Assembly (NCBI RefSeq): GCF_018139145.2
Contig: NC_059478.1
Location: forward strand, 2,480,001 to 2,544,000
Reading direction: 5' to 3'
Length of the DNA: 64,000 nt
From: Gymnogyps californianus
Lineage: Eukaryota > Chordata > Aves > Accipitriformes > Cathartidae
In this document: piece after piece, positions 25,198 through 37,300 of the stretch
Numbering within the stretch: the first letter of the stretch is position 1
Layout: each line of letters opens with the position of its first letter
The notes under the pieces: model-generated
The model's input: only the letters and a program-made list of their open reading frames with translations
Told to the model about the DNA's origin: nothing
Databases searched by the model: none
Position numbers and translations under genes: made by a program

Positions 25198-28100
25198 GAG
25201 TTTACGGGGCCCTAGTTGATCCTCACTGTATGATCTGTGACCATGACACACCAGTGCTTCCTCACTGAAAATTACTGAGGGGGTGAAATCCCAACAAGAA
25301 AAACCCTTATTGATTTAAAAAAGTACAACTAATTTATTTCTCATTCCAACGCTTTATAGAAATCTATGCCAAGGCCAGCTAGACCCGTAACAAAACAGGT
25401 AGTTGGCTTGAGATTGGACATTTTGTTGTCAACTCAAAACTCAATTCAGATTTCTGAAGGAGTTTGTAGTACATTTGTGAAAAGTCTAACTGCACTACCA
25501 AAATTTCCTGTTCAAGACCCCCAAGAACTATTTTATATTCTTTACCAAACTCATGATGAAATAGTAGTTATTTGGATGTTCACCAGACATCTGATCTGTC
25601 CCCATCCCAGAGCAGAATGAGTTCAATTTAATTTTAGACACCGTATAAGAAATCCGAGCAAGTCATAAGAAGTAGAAATCCCATGCAGGTTACCCCTTGC
25701 CACTACCTTTCCACACAGGGTATCTCCATCCCTAAGGACCACAAAAAAAACTAATATCTCAATGGTTCCGCTATTAAGAACTGCAAGAAGTTGGCTGTTT
25801 TGATTATTCTTTTGTTAAATACCCAGGAAAAGAAATCAAAACCAGAAAGCAGTGCAGCACAAAGGTCACGCTGTCTTCCTTCCACTAGAATTTACATGCA
25901 ATATTAAACAATGAAAAATTTTGATAATTTATGCTCATGACAAAGGTTGTAACAAGAACAAGAAATGGAAGAAACTAATTCTTCATATGGGAAACAGTAA
26001 AATTATAATTCACTGTGATGGCTGCCTTAGATTTTCATTTTCTGGTTCCCTTGGGCTCCACAGTAGGAGAAACTGAAGGACCTCGCAGAAGGATTAAAAA
26101 AAAATTTATATCAGTGAAAAAAATTAACTCATAAATAGTTATAGATTATATCGTAAGTTCTCAGCAGATCTGTTAAAACCAAAACAGAAAACCTTATCTA
26201 GCTTGTCAGAGGTTTTTAATAATGGTCCTCTCAATTAAAAATCCAATAAATACATAGTTGAAAACTTACATTGTTTTCAGTAACCAAAATAGTGAAAACA
26301 GCTGATGGAATATAACACGCCAACCAAAACTCTTCTTCCCTCCTATCTGTTTTACTCTCCAATTTTACTTAGTTCTGATCTGGTCTTTAGCTGAAACACG
26401 GAAATAGAAAGCATCACCAACCCACCATTAGCCTAGAAAGCGCAGCATGTCACGTGAAATCTGGCTCCCTGCCTCCACATAGCAGGAACGTTGCCCTGCC
26501 AATGCCGGGCAGTGACAGCACAGAAAGCTTATGTATTCTACCTTTTGTTTCCCAAAATGTGGTTCACAATGATGACAATGGAGACCGCAGAGCCGGGAAG
26601 CTGTTTGAACTAGACGCTTGCTATTAGGGCAGCATTTTCCTGCTCACACATCCACAGGTCTCACTTGGTCTGCAAGCAATGGATGTGGATGAAGGGAAGG
26701 GGGTGAAAAGAAATCAGTGAGACAACACCCAGACAACAGCTTTAAATTCCTAAAAGTCAAAAAGCCTCAGCTTTTTCATCCTCTTCCCCACACGAAAAAC
26801 AACCACATGCACCCCCAAAAAACCCTGTTTGACAACAGCTGTTAGGGTTGCTCAAGTCCCTTCCCCAAACACAGTCTGCAATTCTGAAGTCAAATGAAGC
26901 ATCACCCACCTCAAGGAGTGCTCCTTTCACTTGCAGGGTGTCTTTCAAAGAGTATCTTGGCAGTACCCCAGAGAAATTCAAAGCAGACAGATCTCACTAT
27001 GGGGCACATTTCGCAAGTGCTCTGCTGTGAAATGCTGCTTTGCCCACTTCTTAGGGGGCTTGATTTCATCAGAAAGTAAAAATAAAATAATAAAAAAAAA
27101 AGGAAGCAATAACTGACAAATGCAGAAGTTCTGTTTTGTTCTTATAAGGAATAGCGTTTTTATAAGCATTAACATTTTTAGGAAGAAATCATATCATTTT
27201 AGTGCAAATTCATTCAGTTTATCTATTCATTAGCAAAACACATAGATTAGATGCATTTTCAGTCCTGGAGAAAAACACAGAAGCAACTTGGCCTGAAAGG
27301 TCTAGCATCTCTAAGTAAAGCAATGCAAATGAGATGAGAGATGCTCATCTTTCGAGAGACAAGCACTCTCAAAAGGCTCCTAACCCTAAACTGCCTTGGA
27401 CATTTCTCTCTCCTCCTCCATTATGGAAAGAGATGCGTGAAGTGGAGGGAGAGCAGCCTTCACTGCAGGCACTATCAGCCTTGGAGAAGGGACGATTGCC
27501 CTCAGGAAGGAATGGGGTCTCTTAAACAGATGGAGCACTACATATATCGAGAAAAGAGGGAACAGCGCCCAAGTACTTCTTATTTTAAGTCATAGAATGA
27601 GTCAAGTTTGCCATTAAGGCATATTTCTGTTGTGCAACCCAAATCTCACTAAAGATAATAGGACCCTTTACCTCCATCCAGTTTCGAACACTCATGAAAA
27701 AAAGGCGATGCTTGGGGATAGCGAGTGCTTCTTTTACGGGATGCTACAACACAGGTTTAACAGCACTTCTGCCATTTCAGAGCTGCGCACACCCAATCCC
27801 ATTATGAACAGTGGGAGCTATCGGTCCCCGCAGTAGGAGCAGCTGAAAGGAAAAATGCATCCTTACGTGCCGGGATGTAGGAAGCTTTCCCGTTCTCCCT
27901 GTCCTTTTCATTACAGTCCGTCTGAGTTTGTCTCTGGCTGAGAGACAGACACCTATTGCACCCATGGTATTGGCTGATGAAAACAAAGCCATTCAGAAGC
28001 ACTGGAGCGCTTGAGAAAATATATAAAAGTGTTTTATTTCCTACACAAAGAGAATGAAGATTTTTAGTGGGAGGGCAGATTTCTGGATAAAAATGTGTTT

Positions 28101-29773
28101 TTCTCTCTCACGCTTGACCTAGCTGGGAAAATGGAAAAATAGAATCATTTAGCTCTATCTTTACTCAATTTTTTTGTTTTCGCCTGGGGTTCTTGATCAT
28201 GCCTTGCTCAGTCTCTGGTTTTTGCATGTCTGTCTGATAAACCAGCATAGTTTGCATTGTCTGTATCTTTTGTGTGTGTTGGATAAACCCATAGTTTATG
28301 AGGTTTCAAACTACCTCACGCGGCTGAACCCGTATTTCTGTACTTTTCCTTTATGATATAGCATCTTAGAGCTGTGCATAGCTAACTGTCTTGGTAATAC
28401 AAAATCAGGTGGTTTTCCCATGCTTTAGCCCAGGCCTAGCTGGGCTAAGCAGACCAAATGGGATTTGGCCATGGTAGCTCCCTGCAGCTTTCTCTGTCTC
28501 TCTCCAACAAGCTACAGAGCTCGGTTCCCTCTCCCTACCAACAACTGCAGCAAATCGTAATTTTCAACCAAACAGTCCAGCTGAAAAATGTGCGTTCTGC
28601 AATACTGTTTCACTTAAAAGATATGAAGAACCCATCGTAAGTATTATAGAATTAAAAAAGACACCAACATAAAGCTAAGAAAGTAAATCCACCCTCTTTT
28701 CCAAAACATTGTGGCATGTTTATCTCAGGCAAAACATTGTACCCTTATCGTTAGTTCTTCACCTGCAAAGTTGTCTCTTCCCCAGCTGCAAAGTACATGA
28801 GTGTTACCTGAGAAGCTGTAGGCAATTTTCATTTTTTTTTTATTTTTTTACTCCAGAGAGGATGGTTTGTATTCAGCTGTGGACTTCTAGATACTTCATC
28901 CTTGAGGCTAAATATTAGTACCAAAGAAAAGAAAGAAACTGATGCACAAGACTATACCCCTTCTTGTAAGAATCGGCCTGATTAGGTTATTATTTACTAC
29001 TGCATGTAGATAGATTGGAATTATTTTCTGTAATACTTTACACTAAAAAAAAAAAATTTCTTTTTCATGTTTCAATTTGCACTGACATAAGGATATATCT
29101 TTTTAAAAAAAAAAACTTTGAAGTATTTTCCTACTTCAAACAAATCCTTTTATCTAAGGGTGAGACCAGGTTGTTACTTGAGATTGTTTGCATAAAATCT
29201 CATTAGCCTATTGATTCTACTTCTAACACCTTAGGTAGTACTTCATTACCATGCAAATAAAGACGGACTTTTTACATGTAGCTTAATGCAGGACTGATTA
29301 TTCTCTTTTACATAGCACAACAACAAAGCACTATTAATGAAAGTCATCAATAATTGTTCAACAGGTGAAAAAGATTAGAATCAAACAGAGCCTTTCTTAT
29401 CAGCAGGAACCTCCTTTTCCCCTCCAAAACACAAATTTTGTTGATTACCACCCTCAGGAAACTGCGCAACACCGAGTTTCATCTTTTTCTCCCACAGATG
29501 GACACACCGCGCTAGCAGAGTAAAATATTCTGAAATTCACAAAGTGAAATCCCGACGCCATTGAAAGCAGCGGGGCTTTCAGCGCTGGCTTCTTCCCCAA
29601 AATCCCGGCCCTGCGCCTTTCAGCTCGTTCTAGTGACGGCTCTGAAGTGGGCACCACCTCTGCTTTTAATTTAAACACTTGTGATGTGGAAGGTCACTGC
29701 TTTAATGTGGCACACAGTTTGTGAGAAAGAATAACATCTCCTGTGAACTTGCGCTCTCTTTATGATTTAGACT

Positions 29774-29810
29774 ATAATAATTATAATAATAATAATAATA
29801 ATAGTAATAG
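29774..29810 (+). repeat. (ATA)n microsatellite
   Basis: Imperfect runs of TAA/ATA fill this stretch, with a few interruptions. It is a simple repeat outside any LTR. Confidence 0.9.
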
Positions 29811-31086
29811 CCAACTAGTCTGTTGCTATGCAGATTTTAAGAGTAAGTCCTCATAAATAAAATTGCCATGCGGTTCAGAGGGGATAGTATATCCAGAGAA
29901 ATGAGAAAAGGCTGAGATTTCAGATAGCCTGCTAGAAATCTTGTTTTATATAGGAAGTCCTGAGCTACCCTAGAGGTAGCTCCCTAAAAAATGTTATATA
30001 TTTACTCTTTTTATGGATTTACTCTTTTTGCCCTAGCAACTCTAGGTGGTAAATGCTGAGGAGAAGGCAAAGCCTGCAACAGATCATTGCTTCTCTTCTG
30101 AGAGGAGACGGGCTGGAAGGCAGGTGCAAAATATGGAAGTTTCAGGAGTTTTAACCACCGAAACCTGCATGCACGTGAAGCTAAATGGTAACTGGTTCGA
30201 ATAGCACAGGTCTTGGCAGAGATCTTGCACTGCCCTCATCCTGTAAAGTGGTATTTGCAGTACACTAGGCTCCAAAGCTACCTTAAATTTAACCATAACT
30301 GCCCTCCAGGAGGTAAGCAAAATGTCACCGTGACTCCCCTCAGGACAGAGATTGCAAGTGCGGAGGCTCCAGCAGGAACGTTTGTTGGCAAAACAACAGC
30401 CTCCATCAGGATAAGGAAGGCATCCCTCCAAGCAGGCTTGCCTGAAGTAACCGGCTTTTTTCAGACAGCCCTCAGCACAGATCCGGCAGGTAGCAGGAAA
30501 GAGACCAGACGAGGACAGGAAAAAAAGTGAAAAATCCCCAAAGTAGATTCGAAAGGCAGCAAAATGCAACTGGGTTCACTGGAGCAAAAATGTCTTGACA
30601 GAAAACCCAGCATGAAGCATGTAAACTGCTAAGCCTGATCGAGCAGCGATTTTATTGCTCTTCCTTTTGTGTGATCACACGCGAGAAGCGCGCTGCCATT
30701 TCAGACACCACAGACATGATTAATAGGGGCAGGCACCATTAATGGGATGAAATTTGCGTAAAGCCTCGCTGAAACCAAAAAATCTCATCTTCTTCAACTC
30801 GTAATCTGCATAAGGAATCGAGGGTAGCTGGCTACAAAAACCTGCTGGGCCGATAATGCAAAACCTACACGTGAACAAGGTCAACCAGCAGCAGAGGTAC
30901 GCAGAGGAGAAAAACAGGGGTGCAATAAAAATGCCAGAAGTAGCTTCCAGCACTTTTTCAATAACGTGTATAAATGCAGACACAAAGCAGCAGACAGAAA
31001 ACAGCATTAGCAGCGCTGGAAATGCGGCTGGGAGAGATAGTAAGAGACACCTCTTTTTGAGCAGAGTGCTAACTGGGGGAGGGAGG

Positions 31087-31144
31087 AAAAAAAAGGGAAA
31101 AAAAGAACAAAAAAATTTAAAAAAAATTTAAAAAGAAAAAAAAA
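31087..31144 (+). repeat. A-rich low-complexity tract
   Basis: The stretch is A-runs broken by short G and TTT interruptions, including two spaced ATTTAAA units. No element end or target duplication is visible beside it, so it is not clearly a retrotransposon tail. Confidence 0.85.
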
Positions 31145-34100
31145 GACCCAGGATTTTAAGTGAAGAAAACACTCCCTATCTGTTTTTCTTAACGTTAAGG
31201 GCAATGGGGCTTCCTGTGTAAGCAGACAGGACTTGGCTATTAATTTCTCCTGCAAAAGAGAGCCTGTAAGAAAGAAAGCATCAAGCAACTGGCCAAATCA
31301 AAAAGAGAAAACAATTTTGGCCTCCTAGTAAAAAGTATACCCACTGTATTTTTGGATTTTTTCTCTAACAGCTCTAACAAGTCCAAGGTATTGTTCACTA
31401 CGTCTGCTTCTCGTTGTCAGTAAAAATATAAGGAAGAGCAGCAAGATGCATGCGCCTATTGTATTCATTGGTGTTCTCATCTAGTTCTTCTGCAATCTTC
31501 TGCAGCCCAGCAGAAATTACTTGACTTTCAGGTTAAGCTTTTCCCTTAATTAAGGATAAGAGATACGCAGCATTTTGGGAACATGTTTACGAAAAAAAGG
31601 AAGGAAATTTCAATTTCATGTGCATACAGTGTATAATGAATTGGGCCCAATTTCTGTAGCAATTGCTAGCTGAAAGCCAGAGCTTTGCTATAATTCAGTT
31701 TGATTACCATTGTTGATTTCCTTTTCTTTACTTTTTCCAAAAGAGACAGCTCCTATTTAGAAGCAGTAGGAAAATCTAAGAATCGATTATCAAAACGTAC
31801 AGCAGAGGGGAAAGAAGGACTGAATACATGAAATAACAAGAAGTTAGGTGTTTTGAGCAGAATCTCCTGCTTAAAAGGATTTTGCTGCACAGGCAAATGT
31901 TGCTTAATTGCCAAGAAATAACAAGCAAAAGGGTAAAAAAGAAATACATAAGAAATTCTGTTCTGTGTAGTTAAAAGCAAACCAAATCAATTGTGTACGT
32001 ATACATAAAATACTAATGATATTATACAACCCAAGCAAAACCAGCTAATGGATCCCACTGACTAAAAATGCCTAGTTCATTTTTTAGCATTCCAGTCACA
32101 ACTGCCACAATTTCCATTTATGCTGTCAGAAGATAGAGAAGGCGTAAAAAAAAAAGCAAAATCTCAGAAAGGCATGTAGAAAATTTACTAATCACCACTA
32201 ATTCAGAAAGATTTAAGAATTCATATGCCCTGCACTGCCAAATATAATCTGAAATGTTTTAATACTCTCTAAGACCCTTATTGTCCTTTCACTTGCAAAT
32301 TCTATAGACAGGATTACACTTTCTTGGCTGTTTTTTTTTGCACAAAAAATGCACTCTATGCAAGTAATCAGCATTATATGATTGACACAGATAAGAAACA
32401 AACAATTATGTTAGTACTGTAAAAGCAGCACTCAAGTCATACGCAGGATAGGAAAGAAATGGCACTATTCCTGGCACTATTAAGTGAACAATTCCAACTC
32501 ATCGATACACATCATACAAAACACATCAATCAGAAAACGTGATGTCTTTAATAGAAAAGATACCAATGGTTCTATCATGAACAGCTGCTCCACTGCTAAT
32601 TCAGACAGACGCTGCTATTGATCTCAGACAACTTTCTCCATGCTTTCTTCTTTGATGCACTTTAGAAAACGAGAAAAATTAAGTAAGTCTGATGAAAAAT
32701 GCAGTCCCAGAGCTTATCCAAAAAGGTATGGGGCTTTTGTTGCTTTTGTTTGTTTTCTGTTTTTTAAGCACTATAACCCACATTATATCAAAATTTGTAT
32801 TTGATCAGCCAAACCGAAACCCATATTTTGTGAATACAGTTAGCAAAGGACCTTTCTGATGAGAAGAAAGGAAGAAGCAGCCCACCGGTTCTGAAAGGGT
32901 CATTACTGGACAAGGTCAGTGTTAATAAACACAAATGCTACCCGGTTCACTCTTGATACTGGGCCAATATATATTAATATGCAACTAGATATATGGCTAG
33001 GTGAGTTGTTTCTGTTACAATTCACTTCAAAAGCTATTAGGTTAAATTGGACCATTGCAAATTGCGAGACAATTTGCATTCCTGTTTAAAAATCTATTGT
33101 CTGAGTAAGCCGCCCTCAAAGCTTCATCTCAGTTAAACTAAAATATAAGACTCAATATTAAAGAGCAAAACTTACCTGTTGACAGTAGTGATGGACTATC
33201 TTTGCTTAAAAGACATTGCTTAATTAAAAACAAATGGAGTTAACATGAATTAAAGCTACTAGCTCAAGTGCAATCAACAGTCAAGTCAATCTAAGAGTGG
33301 TGTGACCTTTAAAGCAGAATGTTTTCACTCGTTAAACACATTGCTGACTTTTTGGAAAGAAATATAAAGTTAAAAAAAAAGATAGGGGGATGTTAATAGG
33401 CTGTGAGAAAAGGATCTAAAGAAAAGCGATCTTACATCTTGCTCTTCTGTGGCAAGTAAGGCAAAGACCTATATTTTTAATGAATATTTTCTGTACGCTT
33501 TCATTTATCTCCTCTCTATTGTTCTCCCTAACTGCCTACAGTTAAATCAAAAGAGACACTCACTAGGGGAAAATAACCCAAACAAGCCTAACAACAACAA
33601 AAAGTACTATTATCCACAGGAATAACACAACTTCTAAGAAAAAAAGAGAATCAGGGAGCCATTAATTAGAAAATTAGTTCCAACCAAGCTAGCAAGGTTT
33701 ATTTTTATGTGTAAAATGGGAATGCTGCTGCTTACATCTCTCAGAGGCCTTTTGTGATACTGACTGTGAAGAAAGTTAGAAAGGCTCAAAGATTAAGGAT
33801 TTTTCCACACTTCAAGACTCAATGGCAGAAGAATCAACAAATGACCTCCAGTCTTCCCCACCCACACATGAACAACGCCGCAGAGCCAAGCTGCAGCATT
33901 GGGGAATAGGGCAGGAGACCATTCCTGAAACCGGCTGGTGCAAAAGCATCCTGCAGACCAACCTCACCACCATCAGAGAGGTCAGGGATTGACCAACAGT
34001 GTAACACCCTGCCGGGCACGGCCTCCTTGGCTTGGCAGGCTCCCTGCAAGATGGAGTTGATTTGAAATGGAGCAGCAAGCACTAATCCAGTCTAGAGGTA

Positions 34101-34210
34101 CGGGGCCACTCCTTTTTTTTTTTCATTTTATTTGTAAGTCATGGCAAGTGGGTAGAAAAGGAGTGGTAAAGTATCATGAGTTTCATGAGTGTCTTTATTT
34201 TTTTTTTTTT

Positions 34211-34303
34211 AATCTAATTTTCTCCCCATCATCTGTTGAGGAGCGGGGAGTGAGAGAGCAGCTGGGTGGCATCTGGCAGCCAGCCAGGGTCACCCCAACC
34301 CAC
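34211..34303 (+). mobile_element. 3' stub of a family B-like LTR
   Basis: The stub contains GAGCGGGGAGTGAGAGAGCA, then GGTGGCATCTGGCAGCCAGC, then CAGGGTCACCCCAACCCAC. This follows, base for base apart from scattered changes, the last 75 or so bases of the LTR ending at 9897. The rest of the LTR is not recognisable upstream, where a T-run (34198-34210) intervenes. It is an old truncated or rearranged copy. The end is degraded, so no target duplication can be read. Confidence 0.75.
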
Positions 34304-37300
34304 TGTTTACCCACAAAGATTCCTAAATGCTTGGGAGAAGGTTATTTCCCTCCCTTCTGAAAATTACTAATAAAAGAGTCTTTGGAGGATGCCATACTGC
34401 CAATAGAGCCTCAGTCATGTCCATTTGGGAATTTCTGTTAGGACAGAAACACAGGCCTGTGAGGAATTTCCCATGCAATAAATGAGATTATAAGTTATAT
34501 AGCATAGTTACCTGCAGAACAGTTATTTTGTCTTTTACAACTTGCTTGATTGCTTTTTCCGTTATTATTGGAAAGTCATTCCACAACCTCATTTCCTCTA
34601 TCTGTGAGCAAAATTCTGAAGTCCAGCCTGAATTTATGAGCAGACTATTTGAAACCACTCATTCTTATGCTAACATTTTCCTATAACTTTCTCCAATGAT
34701 TACTTTTCTCTCTCAAGTGCTTCTAAAGAGAAACTCTATCACCTGTCAACCTTAATTTCACAAGGTATCATCATATAAAATAGATCTTTATTTCTTTGGT
34801 CAATCTAATCATTTTAGAAAAATATGAGACATTTTGCAAGATAAATGTTAGAGAGTTAGGATTTAACGTGAGTAATAGGACTTTTAGTCAGAGACAGCCT
34901 TGAGGCAGGAGGCCTTTCTGTTCTCCATCCCTCCTGCTCCCTTCTTTAAAGTGACACCTCCAAAAGATGCTTTAACGTGTGTGAACTATGCAATAAAACT
35001 TCACAAATACATACAATCTACAAATAAAATAAACTAGGAGTTGCCATCAGTAATGCAGCAATTTTCAGGGACTGAAGCATACAATTCTTTCTTTCCAAGA
35101 CAAGGGTATATGCACATCTTTCTTTTCTCAGTTAAAAACCAATTTAAGGCTCTCTTCCAAGGAATATAAAAGGCTACAAAAGACTAACGGTCTCGCAATT
35201 CATTTTCTCAGGAAAGATCCCAAAGTCCCAGACTGAAGACTAAATGAGCTAGATCATGTTGATCATGCACGGTTCCCGAAGCTGGGAGAAGAATACATAG
35301 GAGTGCTCTGTCCACAGGCTGTAGAAAGGCAATATGGAGTCCTTCACTTACTTCAGGAAACAAATACGTAAAAAGAAGACTGTTCCATTACACAATGGAT
35401 TCTGGGAACAATTGTGGACTCCAAAATACCAGGCAATTTTAGATGAGTCACAGATTTTTTATGTCTTCTTTCTGTGTCTTTTCTATGTGTGGTTTCCATG
35501 GACCAGGTTTAAAAAAAAATAATTGTAATTTTTCATGTGTTTGCAGGATCTTGCCTTTGGGCCCTGGCACACGCTGAGATGACTGTGCCCACACCATCCC
35601 ACCGAGGGGAATGTACTGGCCCTGCGGAGTGCACTGAGGCTTAGGGATACGACAACATTCTGGGTTGAGTGGGAACAGTAAGAAGGCCAATGCCGCACCA
35701 TCTGACCTGCTTTGGAAAACCACAAACACTTCAACTAAAGGTAAACTAGCAAAAAATACATTTCATGAGTGGTTTAGAGCTGCTATAAAACAGGGGATGA
35801 CAAAAGACAGGGTAATTTAGTGTTTCATAAAAGGTTGCATGAGGTTTGTGACAGACAAGAACGCAATCCATTTCTTCCACATCACAAACACGAGGCCATT
35901 CTTTCCTTCTCCAGATCAAGGTTATTTGCCTGTCCATGTCCTAATTTGTAGATAGAGATCATGCACTTCCATTCCCTTTTTTCAAAATTAGATAAAAGTT
36001 AGAAAATGAGGCTGTACAACATGTCCCCTCAGAGGTACGCTATGATATGCAATGTCATCTAAAGTCTCCCTGATGTGAGGAGCTCAAATTCATTTACTGT
36101 CTTGCCTGGTGTAGGTGAAGTATAAACAACAGCATTTACTACGACCCGAGATTTGCTACTTTCCCTTCTATCTTTCCTTTTTCAGACATATTTTAGTAAG
36201 TTTCAGAGAAAAACAAATGCAGAAGACAGACACTAAGTGACAAGAATAATTGACTGAAACTGAGAGATTCACATCCCTCTTGATTTTAACACAACGGCAG
36301 CTTTCGCTCCCTTTAAAAAGAAAACTGAGGAGCTCGGCACTCTGCAATAGCCAGGTTTAAAACTCTCTCCAGGCGCTTTCCGTTTCTCTGAAGTAGGTAC
36401 GTGAGGAAAAAACAAGAGGCTGCACTGAGTCATGAGCACCACAGTCAGCACCAGGACCAGGAGCCAGGGATTTAACACAAAATACCAAAACAGATAAATG
36501 AGCCCCAAATACCCCTGTCTGGAGTCAGAGGTGAAATAAGGAATTTAAAAGAAGCACTTGCTGCTGACAGGATCCACAAACCTGGCAGACCAGCTCTTCT
36601 GTACCTGGGGCTCGGGCAGACTTTAGGGAGCCAAGAAGAAAGTCCAAGCTTTTAAAGCCAACCTGTCCATCTCTACCCCAAACCCTTCCTCCCTCAAGTG
36701 CTTTGAGATAATTTACTTCACTGAGGATGTCTGGATCTGAATTACCAGCCGACCAACCCTTTCCCACAGCTTTGGGAGTACTTTGGCGGTTTTTGAGAGT
36801 ATTTCTGGGGTTAGCACAGGAGCTCATTAACCTTCTCCCTGTCGGGAGAGAAGGAGGAGAGCAAGCCACCTTTGAGGGTGGCTAACAGTTGTCTTGTTAA
36901 ACTGACGTCTGGCAAGACGGGAGAGGAGATCCCACCTTCACACAGAGAGGGATGAGGAAGATCGTCCTTTGAATCCACTGCAGGGATGTTTTGCAGGTCA
37001 GACACAAGCTGCGAGCCCCACTAAGGACTGACAGTGTCAGCGATAGCAGCCTCTCCTGTAACACTCTCATAACAAAGAAAATGTTACATGATTTACTGGC
37101 ATTATTGCTTTTGCCCTGAGCCCTGATAAAAAAGTTGGTTTGGACAAAGTAGCAGTAAATGAAGCACAAAAGACATAATTTTTTTTATTTTTATTATCAT
37201 TGCTGCTCTTATTTCAGAAGGAAGTCAGGAGAGGGATTTCTCATGAAACACTGGTTTTCTTAAAGACCTACGAATATCAGACTGAAACTGCATCCAGTCA

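Larger units (their letters stand above)
25198..34210. other. Unique AT-rich non-coding DNA
   Basis: No gene or recent mobile element is recognisable over 9 kb. It holds an (ATA)n array at 29774-29810, a CpG cluster at 29461-29640, a 12-bp palindrome at 30669-30680 and an A-rich tract at 31087-31144. The 161-codon frame at 30084-30569 (minus) is the longest open frame here, but it shows no domain pattern. A higher-GC patch at 33830-34060 precedes the LTR stub and could be old repeat DNA. Confidence 0.55.

Noticed and set aside
30180..30215. GGTTCGAATAGC, resembling a tRNA T-loop box
   Set aside because: No A-box, acceptor stem or cloverleaf can be folded around it.
30084..30569. 161-codon minus-strand frame with many cysteines
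   Set aside because: Cysteine spacing fits no family I know, and the splice context and neighbours give no support. It looks like a chance opening.
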